Counted from the stretch's first letter, positions 1 through 9,205 are shown. The stretch: 35,880 nucleotides of DNA from Lawsonibacter sp. (GCA_022793355.1 JAAWCR010000058.1:1-35880), one strand, 5' to 3'. The notes: generated by a model not told the origin, from the letters alone. Numbers and translations are program-made.

Positions 1-13
1 CCGTGACTCCTTC

Positions 14-727
14 GTGCTGTCCCTTATCGCCGCCCCCATCACCGCCCTGCTGTCCATGATTATCTCCTATCTGGTGGTAAAGCGGAAATTTAAGTCCAAG
101 GGCTTTATCGAGGCGGTGTCCATCCTGGCCAGGGCCGAGCCCGGCACCGACCAGGGCGTGGGGTACATCCGGGGCTACTCGGGCGGCCTGTTCCACAGTG
201 CCAACTGGTCAATTTTTGCCGACGCAGTTGTGGAAAACGGCAAGGTGATCCAGGAGGCCGGCGCTCTGCATGGTCTGTTTCCCAACGGTCTGCTGGGGGG
301 CATCTACGGCAGCGCGGCCATTCTGATTATTGTCTTTGTGGTGCGTTCCCTGCCCACGGGAACAAGGAGCGGCATCTCCGCCCTGCGGCAGATCGACAAG
401 TCCATCGAGGAGTCGGCCTACGACATGGGGGCGGACAGCTTCAAGGTGTTCATGACGGTGACCCTCCCGCTGATTAAGGACTCCTTCCTCTCCGGACTGG
501 TGACTGCCTTCGTCCGGTCCATCACCGCCATTTCCGCCATCATCCTGCTGGTCACCCCCAGCGTCTACCTCATCACGGTGCAGATCAACGAGTTCGCCGA
601 GAAGGGCGCTTACTCTATCGCCTGCGCCTTCGCCACCATACTGATCCTCATTACCTACGGCTCGGTGCTGCTGATGAACCTGTTTATCAAATACTTCGGC
701 ACCAGCAAGAAAATTAAGGAGGGCTAA
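14..727 (+). CDS. ABC transporter permease, C-terminal part (Fe3+/polyamine-type inner membrane permease; gene runs off the window start)
   Basis: Open frame from window start; binding-protein-dependent permease motif region EESAYDMGADSFKVFMTVTLPLIKDSFLSGL; abuts an ATPase gene. Confidence 0.85.
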   Translation: MLSLIAAPITALLSMIISYLVVKRKFKSKGFIEAVSILARAEPGTDQGVGYIRGYSGGLFHSANWSIFADAVVENGKVIQEAGALHGLFPNGLLGGIYGSAAILIIVFVVRSLPTGTRSGISALRQIDKSIEESAYDMGADSFKVFMTVTLPLIKDSFLSGLVTAFVRSITAISAIILLVTPSVYLITVQINEFAEKGAYSIACAFATILILITYGSVLLMNLFIKYFGTSKKIKEG

Positions 728-730
728 ACC

Positions 731-1807
731 ATGTCAAAAGTCAAAAAGGGGGTCCGGCTGGACCACATCTCCAAGATTTATCAGGACCCCAAGACCGGCA
801 AGGACTTCTACGCGGTGAAGGACACCTCCCTGACCATCGAGCCGGGCTCCTTCGTTACGCTGCTGGGTCCCTCCGGCTGCGGCAAGACCACCACTTTGCG
901 GATGATCGCCGGCTTTGAAAGCCCGGACGAGGGGGAAATCTACCTGGGGGAGGAGGCCATCAACGCCCTCACCCCCAACAAGCGGGACACCGCTATGGTG
1001 TTCCAGAGCTACGCCCTGCTGCCCCACTACAATGTCTTTGACAACGTGGCTTATGGCCTGAAGCTGCGCAAGGTGCCCAAGGACGAGATTAAAAACCGGG
1101 TTATGCGCATTCTGGACCTGGTGGAGCTCACCGGTATGGAGGGCCGCATGACCAACCAGCTGTCCGGTGGCCAGCAGCAGCGGGTGGCCCTGGCCCGGGC
1201 CCTGGTCATCGAGCCCAGCGTGCTGCTCTTTGACGAGCCCCTGTCCAACCTGGACGCCAAGCTCCGGGTTTCCATGCGCACCGAAATTCGCCGCATCCAG
1301 CAGGAGGTGGGCATCACCGCCATCTACGTCACCCACGACCAAAGCGAGGCTATGGCCCTGTCGGACAACATTATCATCATGAACAAGGGCGTGGTGGCCC
1401 AAATGGGTTCCCCTCAGGACATCTACTACCACCCCAACAGCGAGTTTGTGGCCGACTTCATCGGGGAGGCCAACTTCCTCAAGGGAAGGCTGGATCGGAT
1501 GGACGGCGACCACGCGGTTCTGAATGTGGAGGGCTCCTCCGCCCGGGTTCCGGCCAAGGCGGGGATGACCCAGGGGAAGGAGTACACCGTGGTCCTGCGG
1601 CCCGAGTCCGCCGTTCTGGCCGACCAAGGTGGCCTGCCCTGCCAGGTAACCCTGTCCTGTTTTATGGGATCCTATCAGAATTACCATGTGAAGGTGGGGG
1701 ACACGCTGGTGAAGCTCACCGACTACAACCCCAAAAATAAGCGTATTTATCAGGTAGGCGAGAGCTGCTCTCTGGTCTTTGATCCGGAGTCGGTGCATAT
1801 CCTGTAA
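731..1807 (+). CDS. ABC transporter ATP-binding protein (FbpC/PotA-like)
   Basis: Walker A GPSGCGKTT, signature LSGGQQQRVALARAL, Walker B VLLFDEPLSNLDAKLR, C-terminal TOBE-like region. Confidence 0.93.
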   Translation: MSKVKKGVRLDHISKIYQDPKTGKDFYAVKDTSLTIEPGSFVTLLGPSGCGKTTTLRMIAGFESPDEGEIYLGEEAINALTPNKRDTAMVFQSYALLPHYNVFDNVAYGLKLRKVPKDEIKNRVMRILDLVELTGMEGRMTNQLSGGQQQRVALARALVIEPSVLLFDEPLSNLDAKLRVSMRTEIRRIQQEVGITAIYVTHDQSEAMALSDNIIIMNKGVVAQMGSPQDIYYHPNSEFVADFIGEANFLKGRLDRMDGDHAVLNVEGSSARVPAKAGMTQGKEYTVVLRPESAVLADQGGLPCQVTLSCFMGSYQNYHVKVGDTLVKLTDYNPKNKRIYQVGESCSLVFDPESVHIL

Positions 1808-1849
1808 ATCTACAGCGCTGCGCGTGATCCCTTATAAGGAGGTGTCGAA

Positions 1850-2536
1850 ATGAAGCGCAGTCAGATCAATGCCGCCCTGCGAGAGCTGGAGGCCATGTGT
1901 GAAACGTACCGCTTTGCCCTGCCCCCTTTCTGCCATTTCACCCCGGAGGAGTGGCAGTCCAAGGGCCATGAGTACGACGAAATCCGGGCGTGTATGCTGG
2001 GTTGGGATATCACCGACTACGGCATGGGGGATTTCGACAAAATAGGTTTTTCCCTCATCACCATCCGAAACGGAAATCGGGCCATGGCGGATCAATACCC
2101 CAAGGTGTATGCGGAAAAGCTGCTGTACCTGAAAGAGGGGCAGTATTCCCCAATGCACTTCCATTGGTACAAGACAGAGGACATCATCAACCGGGGCGGC
2201 GGGAATGTGCTTATCCAGGTGTACAACTCCATGCCTGACGAGGAGATTGACCGCAGGTCGGACGTCACAGTCCACACCGATGGTCGGACATACACCGTCT
2301 CCGCCGGCACCCGGATCCGGCTGACTCCCGGCGAGAGCATCCACATCCAGCAGCGTCTGTACCACGACTTTACCGTGGAGGAGGGCTCAGGCCCAGTTCT
2401 GCTGGGCGAGGTCAGCCAGTGCAACGACGACACCACGGACAACCGCTTCAACCCGCCTGTGGGCCGCTTCCCCACCATCGAGGAAGATGAGCCCCCTTAC
2501 CGGCTGCTGTGCAACGAGTATCCCCCGGCCCGCTGA
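1850..2536 (+). CDS. D-lyxose ketol-isomerase family protein (cupin-type sugar isomerase)
   Basis: Family-like sequence with MHFHWYKTEDIINRGGG metal-binding region and C-terminal GEVSQCNDDTTDNRF; RBS aaggaggt upstream. Confidence 0.85.
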   Translation: MKRSQINAALRELEAMCETYRFALPPFCHFTPEEWQSKGHEYDEIRACMLGWDITDYGMGDFDKIGFSLITIRNGNRAMADQYPKVYAEKLLYLKEGQYSPMHFHWYKTEDIINRGGGNVLIQVYNSMPDEEIDRRSDVTVHTDGRTYTVSAGTRIRLTPGESIHIQQRLYHDFTVEEGSGPVLLGEVSQCNDDTTDNRFNPPVGRFPTIEEDEPPYRLLCNEYPPAR

Positions 2537-2603
2537 GCCCATCAGGCGCTGGCTGACTCCAAACATCCGCAATTAGCAACACCCTGTTTTGCCGGGAAGG
2601 CAA

Positions 2604-2634
2604 ACCCCGCCTTGAATAAGAGGCGGGGTTTGGG
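2604..2634 (+). terminator. Rho-independent-type hairpin after the isomerase gene
   Basis: aaaccccgcc-ttgaataaga-ggcggggttt inverted repeat. Confidence 0.7.
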
Positions 2635-2663
2635 CATGTTGACATGTTTCAAACAAGCCCTAG
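2632..2663 (-). repeat. Dispersed 32-nt repeat, inverted relative to 12081-12112
   Basis: Reverse complement CTAGGGCTTGTTTGAAACATGTCAACATGCCC matches CTAGGGCTTGTTTGAAAAATGTCAATACGCCC at 29 of 32 positions. Confidence 0.75.
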
Positions 2664-2712
2664 GCTGGCGGCGGCGGTTCCGTGTCAGTGTGGGTACCGA
2701 AGGAGGCCATAT

Positions 2713-2745
2713 AGCGGCACATCCATTGCGGATGTGCCGCTTTTA
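2713..2745 (+). terminator. Strong hairpin, probable terminator
   Basis: AGCGGCACATCC-attgc-GGATGTGCCGCT-TTTTA, 12-bp perfect stem. Confidence 0.65.
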
Positions 2746-2834
2746 TGACCTCTGTGATGGTGTCACAGCGCTTTGATGTCATTCTGAAATACCGGGAAGG
2801 AGCAGCTTATATACGAGGATGGCAAGCCGGTGTG

Positions 2835-2932
2835 GCAGTCGCCAAAAACTATCTTAACGAGAAAGAGATATCCTGTCTGGAATGAATCGTAACACTCTAT
2901 CTGGATTATGCGGAACTCCAGGCAGAATGGTA
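2835..2932 (+). pseudogene. Relic of a RhuM-family (virulence RhuM) protein
   Basis: Frame reads GVAVAKNYLNEKEISCLE*IVTLYLDYAELQAEW*, resembling the conserved C-terminal region of RhuM proteins (YLNEKEI..L..IV..YLDYAE.QA) but broken by TGA and TAG. Confidence 0.6.
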
Positions 2933-2988
2933 GATATGCTTTATTCTAGAACAGAGTTCAATATTTTGAGCGGGTTCTTATGCGCGCC

Positions 2989-3017
2989 TTGACAACCGCT
3001 GAATCTGCGAGTACAAT
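2989..3017 (+). promoter_or_regulatory. Sigma-A-type promoter in the decayed segment
   Basis: TTGACA-17 nt-TACAAT. Confidence 0.5.
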
Positions 3018-3149
3018 AAGTATAAAATATATCCGAAAAACGTTCAAAGTGGGCAAAAGCGACTACAAAATGAGCCAAACCGCTCTGATTGCTTCTGTGG
3101 GGAGAGGTGAAAACATAACGCTTCAAGACTTGAACGGCAGGCATCCGGG

Positions 3150-3653
3150 GTGGGTCTGCATCTGCCGTCCGCACCTGCGCGATGCTTGGAACGGTCGGGT
3201 TGCGCACTGGATATGCTTACAGCCTTTGCCGGCATCGACACCACAAGCACAGCCCTGAACGGCTTCGAACAAGACGGTGTGACGGACGCGGTCCTTATCT
3301 CCACAACCAATCAAATTCCCATAGGGGAGCTGGCGGCAGGTGCTACAGGGTTTTCCTTGGGATGGAGCAGTGAGCTGGCGGGGTATGCCGGGAAAAGGAT
3401 GAGATCGCCTATGGTGATGATAGATATAAAGTATGGACTGCCTCTGTCGAAATTCAAAGAAGAGGTTCGCCGTAATCCAGACACCGATCTGGTTCCATAC
3501 ATGCAGACGCTTGCAGATGTGTGTCGAAAACAGAAAAAATACGGAAAGAACGGTGCATTGGCACGTTGTTCACATACCTGTATGCTTCGGATATTCAGTC
3601 ACTCAGGAGAGATTTATGCAGGCTTGAGCCATAGGAAGTTTTATGTAAGCTAA
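3150..3653 (+). CDS. Unrecognised ORF in decayed segment; possibly a gene remnant
   Basis: 167-aa ORF without a clear RBS; contains LSKFKEEVRRNPDTDLVPYMQTLAD, echoed in the ORF at 3797. Confidence 0.3.
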   Translation: MGLHLPSAPARCLERSGCALDMLTAFAGIDTTSTALNGFEQDGVTDAVLISTTNQIPIGELAAGATGFSLGWSSELAGYAGKRMRSPMVMIDIKYGLPLSKFKEEVRRNPDTDLVPYMQTLADVCRKQKKYGKNGALARCSHTCMLRIFSHSGEIYAGLSHRKFYVS

Positions 3654-3796
3654 AGGCGTTTGACACCGTAAAAGACAAACTCCCTCAACGCGCTCGTGTG
3701 CTTGGCTGCCTCCATAAGGTATTATCTTTCGGCCTTTCGTTCTATCCTGGATAGGATTACTTCTCGTTCATTCAGGAGCTCTCCTCGAGCAGTGCG

Positions 3797-4120
3797 ATGA
3801 GTGATAACGCCGTTGAAATTTGCCAAGAAAAATTGAAAATGATTCTGTCAAAGTTCAAAGCAGAGCTCTGCCATAATCCAGACGCAGATTTAAGCCCATA
3901 TAAGCAGATGCTGGTGGATGAGTACAGCATGATGAAAGCGGCGTGTATAGAAAGCATCATTAAAACGTTGCTTCTAAACCTGTATGCGTGTGGTTTTTGG
4001 GTAATATGCCGCTGTAGTTCTTCAGTTTGCGAATATTCTATAATAACGTTTCATTGCGCAAATAGAGGTCAACGCAAGTCAGTTTTGGGGAACCAATCCA
4101 TTTCCAGCGCACTGCCTTGA
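3797..4120 (+). CDS. Unrecognised ORF in decayed segment; possibly a gene remnant
   Basis: 107-aa ORF with LSKFKAELCHNPDADLSPYKQMLVD resembling the ORF at 3150-3653. Confidence 0.3.
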   Translation: MSDNAVEICQEKLKMILSKFKAELCHNPDADLSPYKQMLVDEYSMMKAACIESIIKTLLLNLYACGFWVICRCSSSVCEYSIITFHCANRGQRKSVLGNQSISSALP

Positions 4121-4298
4121 TCCCCATACTGCCCCTTGGAGGCGTACAGCTATCAGGATATCATTAACCAGGAAAGCGCTGGTTGCATGCGGAAGGTAAC
4201 AACATACAAATCGTCGTTTGAGCCGGACAGGAGGTTTCTATTCAATTCACGACTACCCCTGCTGTCCGCAAAATTGGGTTAATAACAGGAGTATACCG

Positions 4299-5210
4299 AT
4301 GGACTTTCGAAAACTGATTTATTTTGAAGCTGTGTGCCGGGAAAAGAGCTTTACCAAAGCGGCGCAGAGGTTGCACATTACCCAGCCCTCTGTTACCATG
4401 GCGGTTCGGGATTTGGAACACGACTTGAACGTATGCCTTATTGACCGGCGCCGCGGAGAATTAACTCCAACCCCGGAGGGGGAATATATCCTTCAAAAGG
4501 CCCGCCACTTAATTCAGGAGCTGGAGCAGACGGAACAAGAAATTCACACATTCCTGCAAAAGCAAAAGGGTGGTGTCCGGATCGGGTACGCAATTCAAAT
4601 GCGAAATGCCCTGTCAAAGCTTTTGAATCGCTTCCGGGCAGAGTATTCCGACATTACCGTAGCGGAACATGAGAGTTCCACCCCCGCCATCATCGCCCAA
4701 CTACAGCGTGGGGCACTGGACTTGGGAATTATAGCAGTCTCGAAAGGCTGGGAAAAGGCCCTGCATATTCATCCCCTGTACCAGGGGGAGCTGCGGGTCT
4801 GTGTCAGCAGGCAGAATCCTCTCAGCCAAGCTCAGTCAGTGACTCTGGAGCAATTTGAACACCAGCCGCTTGTATCTTTGGCAATTAAAAACCCCCTGGA
4901 CAGTTACATTTTTCGTATTTTACAGGATGCCTACCCCGATAAAAAGTTAGCTCTGCGCCCCTGCATATCAACCATGATGCTGGAATCCTACTTCCGAAAC
5001 ATTGCAAACAATCAGGGCGTTGGACTGACCTATTACGATTCCTGGTTTACGCCTTCCCTATATCAACACAGCGCAGAAGAGAAACCATCCTGTGTTTTTC
5101 TTCCCTTCGATCCCCCCTGTTTTTACAGCGTGGCGGTAGTTTTTATGAAAAACCGGCCGTTGAGCCAACAGGGAAAACGATTAGTGGACTTTATCGAAAA
5201 CGCAGTATAA
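4299..5210 (+). CDS. LysR-family transcriptional regulator
   Basis: N-terminal HTH MDFRKLIYFEAVCREKSFTKAAQRLHITQPSVTMAVRDLE; ATG at 4299 preferred to the upstream in-frame ATG at 4218. Confidence 0.93.
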   Translation: MDFRKLIYFEAVCREKSFTKAAQRLHITQPSVTMAVRDLEHDLNVCLIDRRRGELTPTPEGEYILQKARHLIQELEQTEQEIHTFLQKQKGGVRIGYAIQMRNALSKLLNRFRAEYSDITVAEHESSTPAIIAQLQRGALDLGIIAVSKGWEKALHIHPLYQGELRVCVSRQNPLSQAQSVTLEQFEHQPLVSLAIKNPLDSYIFRILQDAYPDKKLALRPCISTMMLESYFRNIANNQGVGLTYYDSWFTPSLYQHSAEEKPSCVFLPFDPPCFYSVAVVFMKNRPLSQQGKRLVDFIENAV

Positions 5211-5251
5211 AATTAATTTATGGTAACATCAATTATAAGTATTGTACAAAA

Positions 5252-5287
5252 AATCTCGCCAATGCTATTATTTGCTTGGCGAGATTC
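5252..5287 (+). terminator. Hairpin between LysR gene and M20 peptidase gene
   Basis: aatctcgcca ... tggcgagatt, 10-bp perfect inverted repeat. Confidence 0.55.
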
Positions 5288-5332
5288 CTATTTTAGTTCG
5301 CTGGCCAGCGGAATACGGAGGAAGGAATAAGC

Positions 5333-6502
5333 ATGAAAAACAATTTTCTCGCACAAGGACTTGAGTTAAAAAAACACCTTATTAAAATCCGGAGAGATCT
5401 GCACCAATGCCCTGAGCTGGGCGCGCACCTGCCCCAAACCACAGCCTATGTGAAGGTGCAGCTGGAAGAGATGGGATGCCAGGTTCAGGAAATTCCAGGA
5501 GCTGGTTTGACGGCCTGTATCGGGGCAGGGCGGAAAAAGACACTTCTGCTCCGGGCCGATATGGACGCTCTTCCGATGGATGAAAAAAGCGGGGAACCCT
5601 TTTCCTCTCCCGTTGCGGGACAAGCTCATACTTGCGGACATGATTTGCACACCGCGTTTCTCCTTGGAGCTGCCCGGCTTTTGAAAGAGCGGGAAGCGGA
5701 ACTGCCCGGACAGGTAAAGCTGGTTTTTCAAACCGGCGAGGAGACCTTGGAAGGCGCTCAAGCCATGCTTCGTTCCGGAATTTTGGAACAGCCAACGGTA
5801 GACGCAGCTTTGGGCATCCATGTGATGCCTACAGAACCCATTGGGCATCTGTATTTTCCCAAAGGGGTCGTTCTCTCTTCCAGCGACATGTTTGAAATTG
5901 TGATAGAAGGAAAAGGAGGTCATGCCGCAGCGCCGCATTTGGCGGTGGATCCGATTAATGCGGCGGCTCACATCATACTTGGCCTTCAGTCCCTGCAAGC
6001 CAAGTCGGTACCACCGGATCAGAATGTTGTACTGAATGTATGCCGGGTGGAATCTGGCAGCGCAACCAATATCATTCCAGAGCAGGCCAGACTTTGGGGA
6101 ACTCTGCGCACATTTCATGATCCTCTCTGCCGCCAAATTCAGGAACAGATGGAGCAGGTAGTCAATTGTACCGCCCAGGCTTTTGGTGCCTCAGCCCGGC
6201 TTAGATTTTCGGAGCACTGTCCCTGTACCCGCAATGATCCGGCACTGGTGGAAGCGCTGGAGCCGTGCTTGGACCGCTTCAGTCCAGACCTGGTTAGACA
6301 TTCCGTTTACCGCCTTCAGGTTTCAGACGATTTCGGTTTCTATAGCCAAAAGGTTCCCTCCGCTATGATCTTAATTGGCTGTCGGCCCTCAGAAGGGGAG
6401 GCCTGCCACAATCACAGTCCTTTTGTGCGCTACAATGAAGACGTATTAACCACAGGCGCCGCTCTGCTGGCCCACTGTGCCTATGAGTGGCTGCTGCGCT
6501 AA
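5333..6502 (+). CDS. M20 family amidohydrolase (N-acyl-amino-acid / hippurate hydrolase-like)
   Basis: LLRADMDALPMDE, HTCGHDLHTAFLLGAA, VFQTGEET(L)EGA, GGHAAAPHLAVDPI motifs. Confidence 0.93.
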   Translation: MKNNFLAQGLELKKHLIKIRRDLHQCPELGAHLPQTTAYVKVQLEEMGCQVQEIPGAGLTACIGAGRKKTLLLRADMDALPMDEKSGEPFSSPVAGQAHTCGHDLHTAFLLGAARLLKEREAELPGQVKLVFQTGEETLEGAQAMLRSGILEQPTVDAALGIHVMPTEPIGHLYFPKGVVLSSSDMFEIVIEGKGGHAAAPHLAVDPINAAAHIILGLQSLQAKSVPPDQNVVLNVCRVESGSATNIIPEQARLWGTLRTFHDPLCRQIQEQMEQVVNCTAQAFGASARLRFSEHCPCTRNDPALVEALEPCLDRFSPDLVRHSVYRLQVSDDFGFYSQKVPSAMILIGCRPSEGEACHNHSPFVRYNEDVLTTGAALLAHCAYEWLLR

Positions 6503-6523
6503 AACGAAAAGGAGAGAATTTCT

Positions 6524-7687
6524 TTGACAGCTATCTATGCACTTACGATTATTTTGGTTATTTTTGCGATTGGCGAATTCTGTTCCGCAAAAACAAACGC
6601 CGTTCTCTCTCAGCCTCTGGTTGGAGCGATTTTGATGCTGCTCTTCTTCTGGCTGGGCTTTCCCAAAACCCTGGTGGCCGACGCCGGATTAAACGTAATT
6701 GGATCTGTCATCAGTGGCATTCTTATTGCGGGGGTGGGCTCCACCATTAACCTGACCGAGCTGGTCCGGCAATGGAAAACCATTCTGATCAGTGTCGTGT
6801 CTGTTATTGCAGGCGTAGCGGGTATTATTCTGGTCGGCTCCTTCATAATCGGACGGGAGCAAGCCGCCGCCGGAGCGCCAGTATTTGCCGGCTCTATCTC
6901 CGCAGTTATTATCATGCGCGACCACTTCAATGCCGGCGGGCGGGAGTACCTTTCGGCCCTGTGCAATATGATTTTAACCGTGCAAACCCTGGTGGGGCTC
7001 CCTCTCTCCACCATTATGATGCGCAGGGCCGCTAAGGACTTCCTAACGGATAAACATAATTTAGCCCTGTATAGCGGCGCAGCGGAGGAAACGGCCGACG
7101 TTAAAAAGAAGCCCCTCCAGCTTCCGCAATCGCTGAGTACGAGCATCATTATCCTGGCCAAGCTGGCTGTGGCCGCTGCCCTGGCAAACTTTTTGGCAGG
7201 CCTGACCAACAACGTTGTCCACTATATGGTCATGGCAATGTTTATCGGCCTGATTTTTACGCAGCTCGGTCTCCTGGAAGAAAACGCCATGGCTAAAACA
7301 GGCTGTTCCAGTCTGTTCCTGGTACTGATTTTAGCCAGCCTGTTTGAAAGCTTCTCCTATATCACGCCGCAGGACTTGCTGGGTATGATTGTTCCAATCC
7401 TGGTGGTGTTGGGCTTGGGAAGCCTGTTCGCCGGATTCGTGTCTATTTTGGTTGCTAGGTTTACCGATACCAACCCCTATCTGGCGATTGCAATGAGTCT
7501 GACCTGTATGTACGGCTTCCCCACCACGCTGTTCATTTCTCAGGACGTAGCCAAGGCCTGCGGCTCAAATGACGAAGAGCGGGCCGCGCTGAATAATTAC
7601 CTGGTGCCTAAGATTGTCACCGCCGGCATTGCTACAGTGACAATTGCCTCTGTAATTATTGCCAGCTATGTCGTTAAACTGGTCTGA
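6524..7687 (+). CDS. Polytopic membrane protein, putative transporter of unknown substrate
   Basis: 387 aa with about ten hydrophobic segments; 21 nt downstream of the M20 gene. Confidence 0.7.
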   Translation: MTAIYALTIILVIFAIGEFCSAKTNAVLSQPLVGAILMLLFFWLGFPKTLVADAGLNVIGSVISGILIAGVGSTINLTELVRQWKTILISVVSVIAGVAGIILVGSFIIGREQAAAGAPVFAGSISAVIIMRDHFNAGGREYLSALCNMILTVQTLVGLPLSTIMMRRAAKDFLTDKHNLALYSGAAEETADVKKKPLQLPQSLSTSIIILAKLAVAAALANFLAGLTNNVVHYMVMAMFIGLIFTQLGLLEENAMAKTGCSSLFLVLILASLFESFSYITPQDLLGMIVPILVVLGLGSLFAGFVSILVARFTDTNPYLAIAMSLTCMYGFPTTLFISQDVAKACGSNDEERAALNNYLVPKIVTAGIATVTIASVIIASYVVKLV

Positions 7688-7699
7688 GGGAACACGGTT

Positions 7700-8386
7700 A
7701 TGCCCTGGGGAATTATTGTAGACTGTAGCAGCGTAGCATTGGGCGGACTGCTGGGCGGAACATTGGGAAAATATTTTCCTCAACGTATATGCGACTATCT
7801 GTCCAAATTCTTTGGAATTACCTCCATTGCTGTAGGCATAAACCTGATTGGACAGACCCAATCCCTCTCCCCGGTAATATTGGCGCTACTTCTAGGGGCA
7901 ATTATTGGTGAGGCGTTAAAGCTGGAAGAGCACATGGACCAATTGCCCATGCGGTTTGGGTGCGCAAAGGGAGACAGCATCTTTGTTCAGAAATACACAA
8001 GCGTTCTAATCCTAATCTGCTTCGGCAGCCTGGGGTTAATAGGCGCTATGACAGAAGGAATGACTGGCGATTCCTCTCTTTTGTTTATAAAAGCAATGCT
8101 GGACTTCTCGGGCGGGGCCATTTTCGCTGCCAGTTTGGGAATCAGCGTAGCGCTGGTCGCCCTGCCGCAATTTGTGTTGTATCTGCTTCTTTTCTTCGGC
8201 GCGAGCTTTATCATGCCCTACATAGACACACGGATAATTGCAGATTTCAGCGCCTGTGGGGGTGTAATTGCCCTGACCGCCGGACTGCGGATTGCAGATA
8301 TCAAGCCAATCCGTATCGCCAGCTTACTTCCTGCGCTGCTCTTTGTAATACCAGTATCGGGACTTTGGCATCGGATGTTAGGATAA
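7700..8386 (+). CDS. DUF554 family membrane protein
   Basis: MPWGIIVDCSSVALGGLLGGTLGKYFPQ and following AVGINLIGQTQSL...ALLLGAIIGEALKLE pattern. Confidence 0.8.
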   Translation: MPWGIIVDCSSVALGGLLGGTLGKYFPQRICDYLSKFFGITSIAVGINLIGQTQSLSPVILALLLGAIIGEALKLEEHMDQLPMRFGCAKGDSIFVQKYTSVLILICFGSLGLIGAMTEGMTGDSSLLFIKAMLDFSGGAIFAASLGISVALVALPQFVLYLLLFFGASFIMPYIDTRIIADFSACGGVIALTAGLRIADIKPIRIASLLPALLFVIPVSGLWHRMLG

Positions 8387-8397
8387 TCTTGGATCAC

Positions 8398-8444
8398 AAA
8401 AAGCGCTGACTGTCACATTCTTAATATGGCAGTGAGCGCTTTCT
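8398..8444 (+). terminator. Terminator-like hairpin after DUF554 gene
   Basis: aaaagcgctgactgtcac ... ggcagtgagcgctttctt imperfect inverted repeat. Confidence 0.6.
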
Positions 8445-8628
8445 TATGCACAAAATTTGGAATACCATCAGCCCCCAAGGGGCGTGGTCAAGTCGAATGG
8501 ACAGGACAAGGGCGCCAGAACAATCCCGGCACCCCCGCTATACTAAGATAATAGTGCCATTTCCCAATATATCATCATTCCATTTCCCTGATATTATCCT
8601 GTATAATTTTGTCGAAAGGGGAATTGCT

Positions 8629-8973
8629 ATGGGAATGCTGGAAAATATGGCCGAAACGATACGAATGCTGAAACAATATAGTGGGAAATCTGTCGGGGAA
8701 TTTTCTGCGGATCTTGATATTTCCCCATCCACACTTCAAGAATATCTCAGCGGGAAGGGAAACCCAACCATCAGCATGATCGAGCACCTGGCCGAGAAAC
8801 TCGGGGTTGATCCCCTCGCCCTTGTATCTGGAAAAATAGAGCCTGAGCTGCTGCAGATTGTCTTTTTGCTGCTGGATACCATTCAGGCCGTGGCCGGACT
8901 CCCCCAGCCCCGGCGCTTGAAATTCGCTGAACTGTTTCTGGAGATTGTACAGCTGTGGGAGGTACAGGATTGA
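8629..8973 (+). CDS. XRE-type helix-turn-helix regulator
   Basis: HTH KSVGEFSADLDISPSTLQEYLSGKGNPTISMIEHLAEKLGVDPLALV; ATG at 8629 preceded by aaagggg. Confidence 0.8.
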   Translation: MGMLENMAETIRMLKQYSGKSVGEFSADLDISPSTLQEYLSGKGNPTISMIEHLAEKLGVDPLALVSGKIEPELLQIVFLLLDTIQAVAGLPQPRRLKFAELFLEIVQLWEVQD

Positions 8974-9179
8974 ACAAAAAACAACCGCCCATTCTGGAGC
9001 TGTCCTACCGGACAACCATGCCTGTTACCCAGATTCGTCTATTCCCCTCAGACGGCGCTTATCCGGTATGCCCTCGCTGCGCCATTTCACTAGACCGGGA
9101 ATATCAGCGCTTCTGCGACCGCTGCGGCCAGCGCCTGGGCTGGCAGGGCTATAAAAAAGCAAGGATCATTCATCTGTAA
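8955..9179 (+). CDS. Small zinc-ribbon protein
   Basis: CPRCAISLDREYQRFCDRCGQRL (CxxC...CxxC); true start may lie inside the listed ORF. Confidence 0.5.
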   Translation: MGGTGLNKKQPPILELSYRTTMPVTQIRLFPSDGAYPVCPRCAISLDREYQRFCDRCGQRLGWQGYKKARIIHL

Positions 9180-9205
9180 AAATCAGGTCTGTCGGACAGA
9201 AAGCC

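Noticed and set aside
734-1798. 354-aa minus-strand ORF
   Set aside because: Shadow of the ABC ATPase; no family signal
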